A DNA stretch of 64,000 bases from Saprolegnia diclina VS20 (taxonomy: Eukaryota > Oomycota > Saprolegniomycetes > Saprolegniales > Saprolegniaceae). Of the stretch, positions 1 through 12,100 are shown piece after piece; the first letter of the stretch is position 1, and the number at the start of each line of letters is the position of its first letter. The position numbers and the translations under genes were made by a program. The notes beneath the pieces were generated by a model that was given only the letters and a program-made list of their open reading frames with translations, was not told the DNA's origin and made no database searches. The DNA lies in the NCBI RefSeq assembly GCF_000281045.1, contig NW_008246102.1, forward strand, positions 183,103-247,102. The letters are read 5' to 3'.

Positions 1-3000
1 CACTATGCTAGGCGGGTCTCCGCGTCATTGAAAAGCTTGCTGTGCCCTTATGCATTGAAGCCGCGGTGGCGCCCGACGTGCCCACCATTCCCTCGGTACC
101 GCGCCCCGTCATGAGGTGCGGTGCACGAATGATTGCTTGCTTTGTTAGCGCGTCGGGCGGTCCCAGAGACCCCTTTCGGTACGTCTTGACGCACAAAACC
201 ATCACTCGACCTCGGCACGTAGCATGATGAGGAGCTGCATGTTGCCGTAGAGACTGGCAACGCGGATGACGTCCGCGCCTTGCTCGCGAGTGGGGTTCAC
301 CCCGACAGCACCAGCATCGTACTACATCTCTGCGTTGGCATCGGCACAACGACGTGTGTTGTAGACGGGCGAAACACCACTGAAGAAAGCCGTGGGTTTG
401 AGGGATAGCCACCTCGTCGATATGCTACTAACCTACCATGCGAACGTCAACCATGCAAATGCGGTATTGGCGACGACACCTCAATATCAACTGACCGTAC
501 TGTAGATGGGTATGACAGCGTTGCATGACGCGGCGACGCGGAGCGCGAGCGACATCCTGCTCATGCTCCTCCGTGGGCCAAACGTCTCTGTGGACGCTCG
601 AACGATCGTACGCACGAGCCCACACAACATGGCTCACTATGGACATGACATTAGAAACAACAAACGCCATTGCACGTTGCGGTCGCCGCCGGGCAACTGG
701 CGAATGTCGTTGCGCTTGCAGACGCCGGTGCCGACTGCGAAGCCACCGATGCGGTCCGTCAACGCCTTCCACACGTCGAATTCACTCCAGCATGACTAGA
801 ACTCGTATCGGCCGTTGCACTACGCCGCGCTAAAGGGTCATCCAGGCATTGCAGCGTTCCTTCTCCAGCGCGAGGCCTCGACGTCGGCGCGCAACAAAGT
901 ACCGTCTCCGCTTATCTTTCGGTGCACATGCGATGGAGCGCTTTAGCATGGCGATACGGTGCTGCATGTGGCCATTTTGAACGAACACAGCGACGTGGCC
1001 ACGCTCCTCGTTGAGGCGGGTGCTGATGTTCACGCCGTCTCGGTCTCTCGTCTCGACGCGGGGCGCACGTTCATTAACGTTGTTTTGAGTAGAACGAGCA
1101 GAGCCCGCTGCACGTCGCATGTGAACGCGGTGTCGCGGCCGTGGTGCCGGCGCTTCTTGCCCGTGGCGCAAACGTCAACGCCCACTACGTACATATGCAC
1201 CGGACCTCGCGATCGCACTCATGCCTGGTGTAGCGCGGCTCGTCGCCTCTCTTCCTCGCAATGATCCACAACCACGCGGACGTCGTCAACATGCTCCTGG
1301 CGTCGCCCGATTTGGATCTCAACGAACGAAGCCAAGTACGATATTGTGCCGATAGTTATCACCTTTGTAAACTTCTCTACAGGATGGCCTCACTGCTTTG
1401 CACGTTGCTACGATCGGTGACAAACTCGCCATTGCCAAGACCCTGCTTCACGCTGGCGCGGATGTCGACGCAAAAGCCACCGCGGTGCGACGAGCACCAG
1501 TTATGGTTGCTCGCTGTTGTGCTAACTTATCTGGGTAGTGGGGACTCTGCGCCATGGACTTTGCCATCAAGAAGAAGAGCCGCGCCATGGTTGACGTGCT
1601 CCAGCCCGCCTACCACCACGTACGTTCTGCATGTCTTTTCGGTCTTGGACCCTCTATGTATCGCAGAAACGGGCGTTGCTACAAGCAATGCACCAGCAAA
1701 ATGAGCCTCATTTCGCAGCGCTACTAGAAGCGCCGTACAGCTGCAACGTCAACGACGAGGTGTGCCATCCAATCATACCCAACACAACGGAATTGCCGTC
1801 GTAGATCGGGTGTTCGCTTGTGCATTTGGCCGTCCTCGCGAATAACGAAGTCATGCTCGACCTGCTTCTAAGCACGCCTCGCGTCCTCTTTGATACGACC
1901 AACCACGTAGAGGATGCGATCGCCAGACAACGACAGAGTTGATTTTGTAGGAACACAAGACGCCATTGGCCATTGCCATTGAGCGCGGATGTGCGTCGAT
2001 GGCACAAAAGCTCTTTGATCGAGTGCATGCAGCCGCGGTCGAGGTCAGAAGCCGTTGTTTGTAGTTGATTTTAACACCGACGATAGATTGCCAGTTCTGA
2101 GTGCGACGTGACCAGCCACGAACTTGGTCGGGGCGGGTTTGGGGTCGTCTTCCTCGGCTCGTACCGCGGTGCCAAGGTCGCGGTCAAGACCGTCACAAAC
2201 ATCAACCACCTCCAGTCGCTCCATGCTGAAGTCGATGGGCTCCTTGCGTAGGCCGCTACGTTCTTATTCGTCACAGGCTAAAATGATGTGATCTAGATGC
2301 CCGTCTCCGTACCTTGTGCGGCTGGTGGCTATCGCGGACCGCCACTCGGAGACACCGGCGCTGCTGCTCGAGTACATGGAGGGCGGCAGTCTTCGGTCGC
2401 ACCTCGAGAAGAAGCAGTTGGGCCGGCGCACGTCGGAGCACGTGACCGCGCTGCATGCGGCCTGGGTAGTGGCCAACGCCTTGAACGACCTCCACGCCAA
2501 GAAGATAGTACACCGCGACATCAAGAGTGACAATGTTCTCTTGAGCTCGAGCGACGAGGTCAAGCTCGGGGACCTTGGGCTGGCGCGGTGCGAGGCCACC
2601 GTCATGACGGACGCGCCGGGCACGCGGTTCTGGATGGCGCCCGAGGTCCTGTGTGCCAACGGCACCAAGTATGGCCTTCCGGCTGACATTTATGCCTTTG
2701 GCGTGCTTCTCACCGAGCTAAACACGTGCCAGCTGCCTTACTTCGACCAAGATGTCCAGGACCCCATTGCATTTGTGAACAGCGTCGTGAACGGCTCGCT
2801 GCGCCCGTCGCTGACACCCGACTGCGAGCCATGGCTGCGCGAGTTGGCAGACATGTGCCTGCGTGGTGACCCGGCGGATCGCCCGACCGCCCACGACATC
2901 GTTCAGCGGCTGCGCAACGAAATGGCGACGCTTCCTCCGCCCGACACCAGCGTATCACCTTCCCTTACCAATGGACTCGAAGGTTAAAAGCGACGAGGTA

Positions 3001-5265
3001 GGTGGAATATGCCTACTTGCGCGCCGCGGCCAAAGACGATGTCGACGCAGTGTCGGAGCTACTGACCAGCGGCGTCCCGCTGGACTGGACACTACCGGTC
3101 TGAATCCGTCTGATGACCAACCAATGTCAACGCTTGGAAATGTAGGGCGGTGCGTCACTGCTTTTGGCCGCCACGACGGCGCGTGCCACCGGGACCGTGA
3201 AGCTCCTCCTGGATCACGGGGCCAACGTCAACGACGTGAGTGTACGGACATGCATATTCGACGTACAGTCTCGTTCATGGCGCGGGTTGTAGGGGGGACG
3301 GACACCGCTGCATGAAGCGGTGGCGATCTTCTCGGAACATCTGCAGCACATCTTGATCGATGCGGGCGCCGACGTCGAAGCACGTGATAAGGTACGTGCA
3401 CCTCTTTGAGTCGACAAACCGACTGACTGGAAATACGGTACAGGAAGGCAACACGCCACTTGCGGTCGCGTCGTCCAAGATGCCTGTCGAGGCGTGCATC
3501 AAGCGACTCGTAGCGACAGGCGCCACCGTTGGGACGCTGCCCGAGGTTGACCAGTCCCGTTGGGTGCGAGTCCCATTTCTGCGCCTAGGACGACACGAGG
3601 GACATTCAGTTGATGCCCGACACTGCGGTCCATGGCGACCCGCTCCGCGTGCTCACATTGTCGGCCTCGCGGGTAGACTTGTCTGCGGCTGGAGTGAACC
3701 TTTGATGTTTTGTAGCAAGAGAACGCGGCGTGCCCAGAGATCTTTTGTGGCCTGTGCGCGCACTGGCATCCCGTCGACGAGGTGTGCGGAGCGTGCGGCC
3801 ATGACGCATCGGCGATAGACCGTGCCGTATCGGTGGTTCGACGCTTGATGCGGCTCCATTACCGCGGCAACGCCGTCGACTGGAACAAAAAGTGCAGCAC
3901 CTGCCGCCAAATGAGCTTGACGATCTTTGACGAGCGCTGCCCCGAGTGCGGACACCAGCAGGAAGCCGAGACCGAGATCAAGTTGCTCAAGATCGTCCAC
4001 GCGCGTTTGAAGAAGGCGCTGAAAGCAACTCGAGTACGTGTCACAGGCACACACCATCCTTTATACCGCCATCATATCGTAGGTCGCTTACGATGAACCG
4101 GCGATCCCGCGTAGCGTCCGACGCTGGCTAGCACGTATGAGTGACCCGCCAGCCGACAGACGGCCGCCCACGGCGCCATCGATGGCCAAGGCAAAGCAAA
4201 AACGTTCCGGAGAAGCGGACACGAGTCAGGCGTCGGCGGGCGTCAACCTTTGCGGCATCGAGCTTCTGCCACCCCCTACGTCCGTGCGGCAATTCGAGGT
4301 TGCTTGCGCACCATCTTGCGTCGGCAGAGACGTACGACTTGGTTCTAGGACACGGTAGCACCAAGGGCGGCAGCGAGCTCAAAGGGACAGAGCGCGTTGG
4401 CCCGTCGTTTGTTCACCAGTACGCGCGCGCCTGTCCTTACGGTAGCGCGACGGATCGGTGTCGGGCACATGGCGACGCTTGCTGTAGATCTCGGCCGACC
4501 ATTTACCCGAGCCCGGTGCTACCGGTACAGTGGATGGCCGAGTCGTCGTCCATCGCCACGTTGGTGACGATGACCCGCTCGACGCCATTCGAAGGTACCG
4601 CTACGATCTATGGTCAAAAGAGTTTCATGCTGGCGCTTGGGAACAGGTGCACGTCGCCTTTCATCGAGCCCATCGTGGCGGCGGCCCTGCCCACGAGCGT
4701 CTTTGTCGAGGTGACCAAGGCTTTGCGTCTCCAGCAGGTGCTGCAAGCGCCACATGCACGCGAGGACATGCAGCACGCGGGCGCATTGAAGCTCCATATG
4801 ATCTACGCGGTCGCCAACGCGCTGGTGGATCTGCACGATGTTGGCCTCGTCCACGGGCATCTCTCGAGCCACAACGTGATCTTTAGTCCGCGCAACTTTA
4901 TTCAAATATGTGTCCCGGGGACCTCGGCGACCGACGATGCGCTGCTGGCGTGGACCGCCCCCGAAGTGCTCGCAGGCGACGCGCCGCCGTCATCCGCGTC
5001 CGACATTTACGCGTTTGGCATTCTCTTGACCGAGTTTGATACGTTCGCAGAGCCGTTTGCTGACTATGATTTCGACGACGAAGTTGCGCTCGCCGTGGCA
5101 GTCGTGGACGGCGACTTGCGGCCAACGCTGCGCGACGACTGTCAAGTGTGGTACCGAAACCTCGTCGGCCTGTGCTTGGACACTGACCCGCTCAATCGCC
5201 CGACGGCCGCAGACCTCGTCGAGCTGTTCCAGCATTTCATCGACGATACCATGGTCCTCACTTAG
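1..5265 (+). CDS. Gene A: ankyrin - TKL kinase - ankyrin - double zinc ribbon - pseudokinase (5' partial)
   Basis: Multi-exon gene, probably starting upstream of the window. About 25 short exons join in frame through 40-60 nt GT..AG introns. Order: a linker (1-178) resembling the linker that follows kinase 1 in gene B; about 13 single-exon ankyrin repeats (223-2040); a TKL-type kinase (about 2097-2966) with GRGGFG loop, VAVK lysine, HRDIKSDN, DLG in place of DFG, and MAPEV; four ankyrin-like exons (about 3005-3570); two zinc ribbons (3717-4033); a basic linker; a pseudokinase ending at the TAG at 5263. I infer a cytoplasmic signalling scaffold or kinase, by analogy with ankyrin-TKL proteins. 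The substrate is unknown. Exon edges are uncertain at 4033-4600. Confidence 0.75.
2097..2966 (+). other. TKL-like protein kinase domain of gene A
   Basis: Two coding exons split by a 49-nt intron at 2248-2296. It has all residues expected of an active kinase: glycine loop GRGGFG, VAVK, catalytic HRDIKSDN, metal-binding D of DLG, WMAPEV, DIYAFG and a C-lobe arginine in DPADRPT. The intron is phase 2 and falls two residues before PSPYLVRL. The same position is used in every kinase-like domain of genes A and B. The Phe of DFG is replaced by Leu, which many active kinases tolerate. Confidence 0.85.
3717..4033 (+). other. Tandem zinc ribbons of gene A
   Basis: This exon encodes two four-cysteine knuckle pairs: CGLC-x9-CGAC, then about 40 residues later CSTC-x11-CPEC. 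Both spacings are the same in gene B. The layout fits two treble-clef or rubredoxin-like zinc ribbons. A basic helix (LKKALKATR) follows. I do not recognise the family. The domain lies between ankyrin repeats and a pseudokinase, which suggests protein or nucleic acid binding, but that is inference. Confidence 0.7.
4500..5265 (+). other. Pseudokinase domain of gene A
   Basis: The kinase fold is recognisable from AVANALVDLH, a catalytic-loop equivalent HGHLSSHNV, WTAPEVLAGD, SDIYAFGILLTE and a C-lobe DPLNRPTAADL. The HRD motif has become HGH, the loop lysine and metal Asp positions are lost, and the DFG region reads VPG. The ancestral intron is kept at 4595-4646 before SPF. Nearly the same changes occur in gene B, so the dead state looks conserved rather than decaying. 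Confidence 0.75.
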
Positions 5266-6124
5266 GCCAGCTCGTCCCGACGCGTCGCACAACGTCATTC
5301 TGCACCTTGACATGTCGATAACTAGCGAACTGTATGACGTTGCGACGGCGAAAGCTCAGGTGATGGCGCCCAGGTGCATGACGACGTCTTGCGTCGATGC
5401 TCGAAAGACGCGATGACCCACCCGTCCGTCATTGAGCTGACACTGCGGCGTGGGCATCTCTTTCGTCGCATCAAAGAGCGTTGATGCATGTGTTTCTCCG
5501 CACTTACCGCCGCACTGTTGTGCAAGCTCGACACAACACACGAAGCTTGCTGCAAGTGAGATCCCTGTGCTTGCTCTTGCCGATTCGCAATCTCGTGTCG
5601 AAAAGAACCGGGATTTGCATCTTCGAGTTGCGCACAACTACATGACCCTGCTAGCGCCTCACTAGCAACGATATGCAGTGGGTGGAGCTCTTTGAGCGGT
5701 GGCAACCCCGCTGGTGATAGTTGGGTGCTAAATACACTGTAGACAGCAAATAATTGAAGTTCAAGCTCCGGTCAAGGAATTTGACAAAAGCTGGTGCAAG
5801 CTGGAAGGCGCCAACGAACCAATCTGGGTGTGCTATGCCTCGTGACCTTTGAACCGCATACGTCCAATGCTATTTGTAGTGTTGTTGGTCTCGACAGAGT
5901 GCGGCCGATGTACTATGCAGCCCATCGGGAACCAAGCACTGCCGTGGAGTTCGGACCCTTTTTGTCTTTCCAATACATTCAACACCTTGTTTTGTCATAC
6001 TTCCCGTGTCGTCGTTGGTCCGATCGCAACTTTTCATTGCGATTTTTTGCACACGTCACGCAAGCAGCCGCAAGGTGCGCGCCGATGAACCGCCATCTCA
6101 CTCGTCTTGACCAAGTAGAAGAAG
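5266..6124. other. Intergenic spacer between the two giant genes
   Basis: This is 860 bases with no ORF that resembles a protein or either flanking gene. Short opposing frames exist (for example minus 5322-5705) but have biased composition and no motif. It presumably holds the 3' end of gene A and the promoter of gene B. I see no clear TATA box. Confidence 0.5.
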
Positions 6125-9100
6125 ATGAATCTCGTCGACGCAGTGACTCGTGGCGACACGTCGACGGTTGACGCGCTCCTTCTAGACGGCGTCGATCCCG
6201 ACAGCTGCAACTTTGTACCCGCGTCCACGCACCAACACGCCATCATGCTGCGAAATGCAATTTAGGAGGGCACCCCAGCGCTTAATATTGCGGCGGCGGA
6301 AGGACACTTGGACATCGCTGCACTGCTCCTCAAGGCGGGTGCCTCGGTCAACTTAGGTCAACGGGTACACATCTCGAGTCCACTTCCTTGTCTTCATGTT
6401 GGACGGCATTAGAGTGGGCGGACACCGCTCATGGTGGCTGCGTATTTCGGCTTTGTTGAGCTTGCGCGCCTTCTTCTCGACCACGATGCTGATGTCAACC
6501 AGACCACCGCGGTAAATCATACGGTCCATGCGCAACGATCGCTTCATTGGGTTCGTAGACCGGCACGGCGCTCGGCTACGCCATTAGCGGTGGCCATGAA
6601 GACGTTGTCGAGGTGCTCGTCGCCGCTGGTGCAAATGTGCACGTAGATAATCAAGTGGTACGTTGCGCGCCGCCCCGGCGACGCCATCAGGATGAATAAT
6701 GTAGAGCAAAGTGTCGCCCATCTTGCTCGCGGCAAACCAAGGTCACGTGGCCATTGCTTCGCGACTGCTCGCCGCTGGCGCCGCGGTTTCGGATGTCGAT
6801 ATGGTACATCCACTACGACAGTGTTGCGAGGGCTCTGAGTACATGACAGAACGGAAATGGCGTCATCTACCATGCCGCCATGCAAGGTCATACGGACATG
6901 ATATATTGTCTCGTGCGCAATAAGGCGGATCCGAATGCTACGTCGCCGGTACATGGCCCTCTCGTAATAACTTGGCGCGTTCATGCTCTTCTCAGTCAGG
7001 CACTTCGCCGCTGTATGTCGCCAGCGCGAAGGGACATATTGACGCGATCAAAGCCTTGCTCGACGCCGGCGCCAACATCCGCAACCCTGCAGCGGTCCGA
7101 GTCGATACTTGACCGCGATAAAGCTGATCGGTGGTGTAGGACTCGTGCATGGTCGCTGCGGCCATGCATGGCCACTCGGAGATTGTAGCGTTCCTGCTCC
7201 AAGCAGGAGCTGACGTGAATTGGACGACTTCGGTACCCAACACCCTTTGTTGTCTGACGTGGACGAAGCGTGGATAGTTGGGCATCACAGCGCTGCACTC
7301 AGCCGCGTACTGTGGCCACGCGCACATCGTGCGGCAGCTAGCGTATGCGGCAGCCAAGCTCGATGCGCGGACCTTTGTACGTTTGACGGCCAATGATCAC
7401 ACTCATCGCGCGTGCAGGACGGGAATACGCCCGTGACATTTTCTCAAAACAAGGGGCATGCAGAGGTCCTTGCGGTCCTGCATGAAGTGCGCGTCAAAGT
7501 AGTCTCCCTCCCACCAGCGGGCACGACTTCACACTCGTGTTGACGACGTAGAAAATGGAGATGTTGCATGCCGCCCGCCACGGTGACGTCAACACTGTCC
7601 AAGCTCTGCTTGCGGAAGGTCTCAGCGTCAACGAGACGGACGAGGTACATCAACAATGTCTCCCCTGCTAAAGTGCCGGCTAGCATGCGAATACGTTGCT
7701 GCATCTGGCTCTCCTCGGTCGGCACGACGACCTAGTGTCGGAGCTCCTGAAGGTCCCATTGGTGGAGCTCGACACCTGCAACGAGGTCTCGACACCCATT
7801 GAAACATTGAAACGAAGCACGTTTTTTGTAGTTTGGCGAGTCCCCGGTAGCAATTGCAACCAAGTTGGGAAGTCGGTCGCTCGTTCGCGAGTTGCATGCC
7901 GCACACGCTCCCACCGCTACGCAGGTATAACAACATGCGTCGGCCGTTGCCCATCAGTAGTAGGTGGCGGCACGCCCGACGGCAAACCTGCAAGTGCTCG
8001 GCCGCGGCAGCTACGGCATCGTCTTCAAGGATCAACTTTCTGGTCAAGACGTAGCGCTCAAGACAGTCGTGAACTCGAGCAGTGAGGCCGCCAAGAACCT
8101 CCAATATGAGATCCACGTCCTCGAACAGTAAGGCTTTTGTGACTTGAACTCACGTCACTGACTATGTCTATAGCACCCCGTCGCCGTACCTTGTGCGGCT
8201 GCTTGCGACGGCGGATGCCGCATCGAACGCGCCGCAGCTCTTTTTCGAGTACATGGACAGCGGCAACCTTACCTCGTACCTCGAGAAGGTGGCCAAGGAC
8301 GAAGAGAGCCTTGTCACCTACACGCCCATCGAGATTCTCTGGGTCGTTGCTAACGCGCTCTACGACCTCCACGCCAAGAGCGTCGTCCATCGTGACATCA
8401 AGCCCGACAACATCCTCCTCTCCTCCAAATACTACATCAAGGTGGGTGACGTCGGCATCGCCAAGGAGGCGACGACGAACATGACGACGGGGGCTGGCAC
8501 CAACAAGTGGCGCGCGCCCGAAGTGCTAACGTCCGGAAGTCGCTACGGCACACCCGCCGACATTTACTCGTTTGGGATTCTCCTCCAGACGCTGTACCCT
8601 AACCCTACCGATGCAAGCACTCAGTGGGTCACGACCCTTGCAGCAGACTGCACGGCAGTGGATCCAACGCGGCGTCCGACGGCGGCCAAGCTCATCAGCA
8701 TATTGCTGCCCAAGCTGCAGTCGTACGGTCTATCGTGTCTTGCGATGTACAACTTGTCATGTACTGTAGACAGCAGCACCTCGTGGCGTCGATGCCGGTC
8801 TTTGAGAAAGCCCGAGCGGTTCGTATTTGCAACAATTTCAATCGCTTTATGGTACCGCTACAATTAGGCAGTCCTCCAAGAGGTCGAGGCCATCGTTGTC
8901 CCACCGCGGGAAGTGTCCGAGACGACGACGTGCAGCAAGGAGCCCCCCATCATTGCTTCGGTATGCGTTTCCACGCCACTTGGGTGCCTCACGTTGGAGT
9001 CTACTAGCTGCAGACTGAAGCGCCTCTCAGCGTATGTCACGGCTTGTCTTTGACGACATTAAGAACGAAACGTCATCGCCGAGTGTAGAAGGAGGCTCAA

Positions 9101-12100
9101 TTCCTACAAGCCGTGCGTGTCGGCGACGTGGACACGGTGCGCGCCTTCCTTGCGAGTGGCGTCCACCCCGATAGCTCGTACGAGGTACGACGTCATTGTT
9201 GTTGTGGGTGCTGGACAAATGTGCTAGTCGCGCGAGACTGCACTCTCATTCGCAGTGTCTCGTGGCCACCTCGAGATGGTGAATTTGCTACTTGCATACA
9301 ATGCAAATGTCAACGTTGCGGCGACGGTACACGCGTCATCGTTATACGTTACCATCCAGGCGTACGGTAGAACGGCTTGACGCCACTGCACGAAGCAGCT
9401 CCATACAGCACGGTCGTGATGCTTCAAAAGCTCCTCGGCGTCCCCAACATCCACCTCAACCCGCGCGATATCGTACGCAGCGCTGCGCTTCCTTGTCTCA
9501 TCGGCATTGGCGTAGAAACAACGCACGCCTCTGCATTATGCGCTGCATTTTGCGCTGGATAACCTTCCGGCAAACGTCACCGCGCTCGTGTGCGCTGGCG
9601 CCGACCTGGAAGCGGCCGACGACGTAGGTCAACACAAAGGAAAGATGCAACTTCTATGAAATCATAGGAGCTCAATCGGCCGCTGCACTACGCTGCGATG
9701 CTCGGCAACCTGGCCATGACCACGCTCCTTCTTCAGCACAACGCGCGAATCAACGAGCGCAACAAGGTGCAGGCGAGTCCTGTGCGCCGGTAAAGATATG
9801 TCTTTTAGGACGGCGAGACGCCTCTGTTTGCTGCGATGGTGCGCGAGCATACCAAAGTGGCGGCGCTGCTATTGAGTGAGCAAGCCAACGCCAATGTCCT
9901 CGTGGTACTCGCTCTGTCTCGTGTTGGACGTGGCCGCCATGCAAATCGACGTAGAACGGACAGAGTGTGCTCCACTGTGCCTGTGAGCGTGGTCTTGCCG
10001 ACATCATCCTGCTGCTTCTCGCGAAGAAGGCCGACGTCAATGCCAAGCATGTACCACTCGACGCCAAAGACGCTCAGAAGCCACATGACGCTATGTAGAA
10101 TGGATACTCGCCGCTCGCGGCAGCGGTTGTCGGCGGGCACACAGACGTCGCCGCCATCCTCCTCTTGCTGCCCCACATTGACCGCAACGAACGCCACGAG
10201 GTAGACGCTTGCCTTCGTACATGTCGTAATGCGCCGGTGGTCGCAGAGTGGCTTGACGTTGATGCACTTGGCAGTGAGCTCGGGCAACGCCGACGTTGTC
10301 CGAATTCTGCTCCAGGCTGGTTTCGACTTTGACGAAAGAGACAGCACGGTACGAAGATACGATGCCTCTTGTCGCGGGTGCGGGAGGCGATGAGTTAGAT
10401 GCTTTTGCGTGCTGTCGACTTGGCCACATGCCTGCAGAACAGCGCCGTGCTCGAGGCGTTCCAACCCGTCGAGGACCATGTACGTCTCCTTCGGAAGCGA
10501 CCGCTGTGAATGATGACGTGTGGTTGACCAGCGGCTGGCGTTGATGCTCGCTGTCGGCCGCCACGATGTGACGGGCTTTGCGACGCTCCTCCAAGAGCCG
10601 TACAGCTGCAACGTCTACGATGAGGTACATGCGAGCAGTGGAAGTACGCACGCATCATGTTGAGGACCAGGTCGGGTGCTCGCTGGTGCATATGGTGGTG
10701 CTTGCGAACAACGAAGCAATCCTCGACCTGCTTCTCGCCAAGCCAAACGTCCGCCTCGCGACGCCGAACCATGTAAAAATACGCTGCGTCGAGCAACCAG
10801 CCCAAGCTGGTGATGTAGCAACACAAGACGCCACTGGCGATGGCCATTGAGCGCGGCTACACGTCGATGGCCAAGAAGCTCTTCCATACCGTGCACCCCG
10901 CGGTGTATAGGGTAGGCGCCCTTCCTTCGTGCCAGCAGACAATGGATGAGTGTAGATTTCGGCCAGTGACTATACCGTGACGACGACGGAGCTGGGCGCC
11001 GGCGGGTTTGGCATCGTGTACCTAGGTTTGTTCGAGGGCCAAAAGGTCGCGATCAAGAAGGCTCGAAGTGCCAACCACATGGCGTCCATCAAGGCTGAAG
11101 TCGATGCACTCCTTGCGTACGGCTGCTGGAAGTATACAAGGGTTCTCACTTTTGGCCGCAGGTGCCCGTCGCCGTACCTCGTGCGGCTTGTCGCGATCGC
11201 AGACCTCAACTCGGTGGCGCCAACACTTCTGTTTGAGCACATGGACGGCGGCAGCCTTCGTTCGTTCCTTGACAAGAAGCGGTTGAACCAACGCACGTCG
11301 GCGCGCGTGACCAGCCTTCAAGTGGCGTGGGTCGTCGCCAACGCCTTGAGAGACCTCCATATTAGAAACATGGCGCACCGCGACATCAAGAGCGACAACG
11401 TTCTCTTGAGCTCCAGCGACGAGATCAAGCTCGGTGACATGGGGCTGGCGCGTATTGTGGCAACCGAGATGACGGAAGCACCCGGCACGCGTCTTTGGAT
11501 GGCGCCCGAGATCCTTCGCGCCAGCGGCACCTCGTATGGTCTTTCCGCCGACATTTACGCGTTTGGCGTGCTTCTCACCGAGCTCGCCACGGGCCAGCTG
11601 CCGTACTTTGACCAGAACGTTCAGGACCCGATCGCATTTGTGCGCGGTGTCATCGACGGCACTCTTCGCCCGACGCTGCCGTCCGAGTGCGAGCTATGGC
11701 TGCGCACACTAGCAGACATGTGCCTGCGTGGTGACCCGGCGGATCGCCCGACAGCGGATCAGATCGTTGAGATGCTTCGAAACGAGATGGTGGCTGTTCC
11801 GACAGCGGCCATTGATGTACGCCCCTCGGTGTTTCGTCGGTCACTAAGAACGTTTGGCGCAGGCGCCGACAATGTTCCTGCGTGCGGTGGCAAGTGACGA
11901 CGTCGACGTGGTGGCGCATCTCCTCCGCGACGGCCTCTCGCATGGCGCTACACTGCCGGTACGCATCATTTGGGCCCGGCGAATGCGACCGCCTGATTGT
12001 GTAGGGCGACACCTCCCTCTTGGTGGCGGCGACCAACGCGGGTGCGATCGCGACTGTGCGGCTCCTCCTGGATCGCGGCGCCAACGTCAACGCCTTGATC

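Noticed and set aside
8597-8612. Telomere-like taccctaaccctacc
   Set aside because: Two short units inside the coding C-lobe of kinase 1 (gene B); the frame continues, so it is chance.
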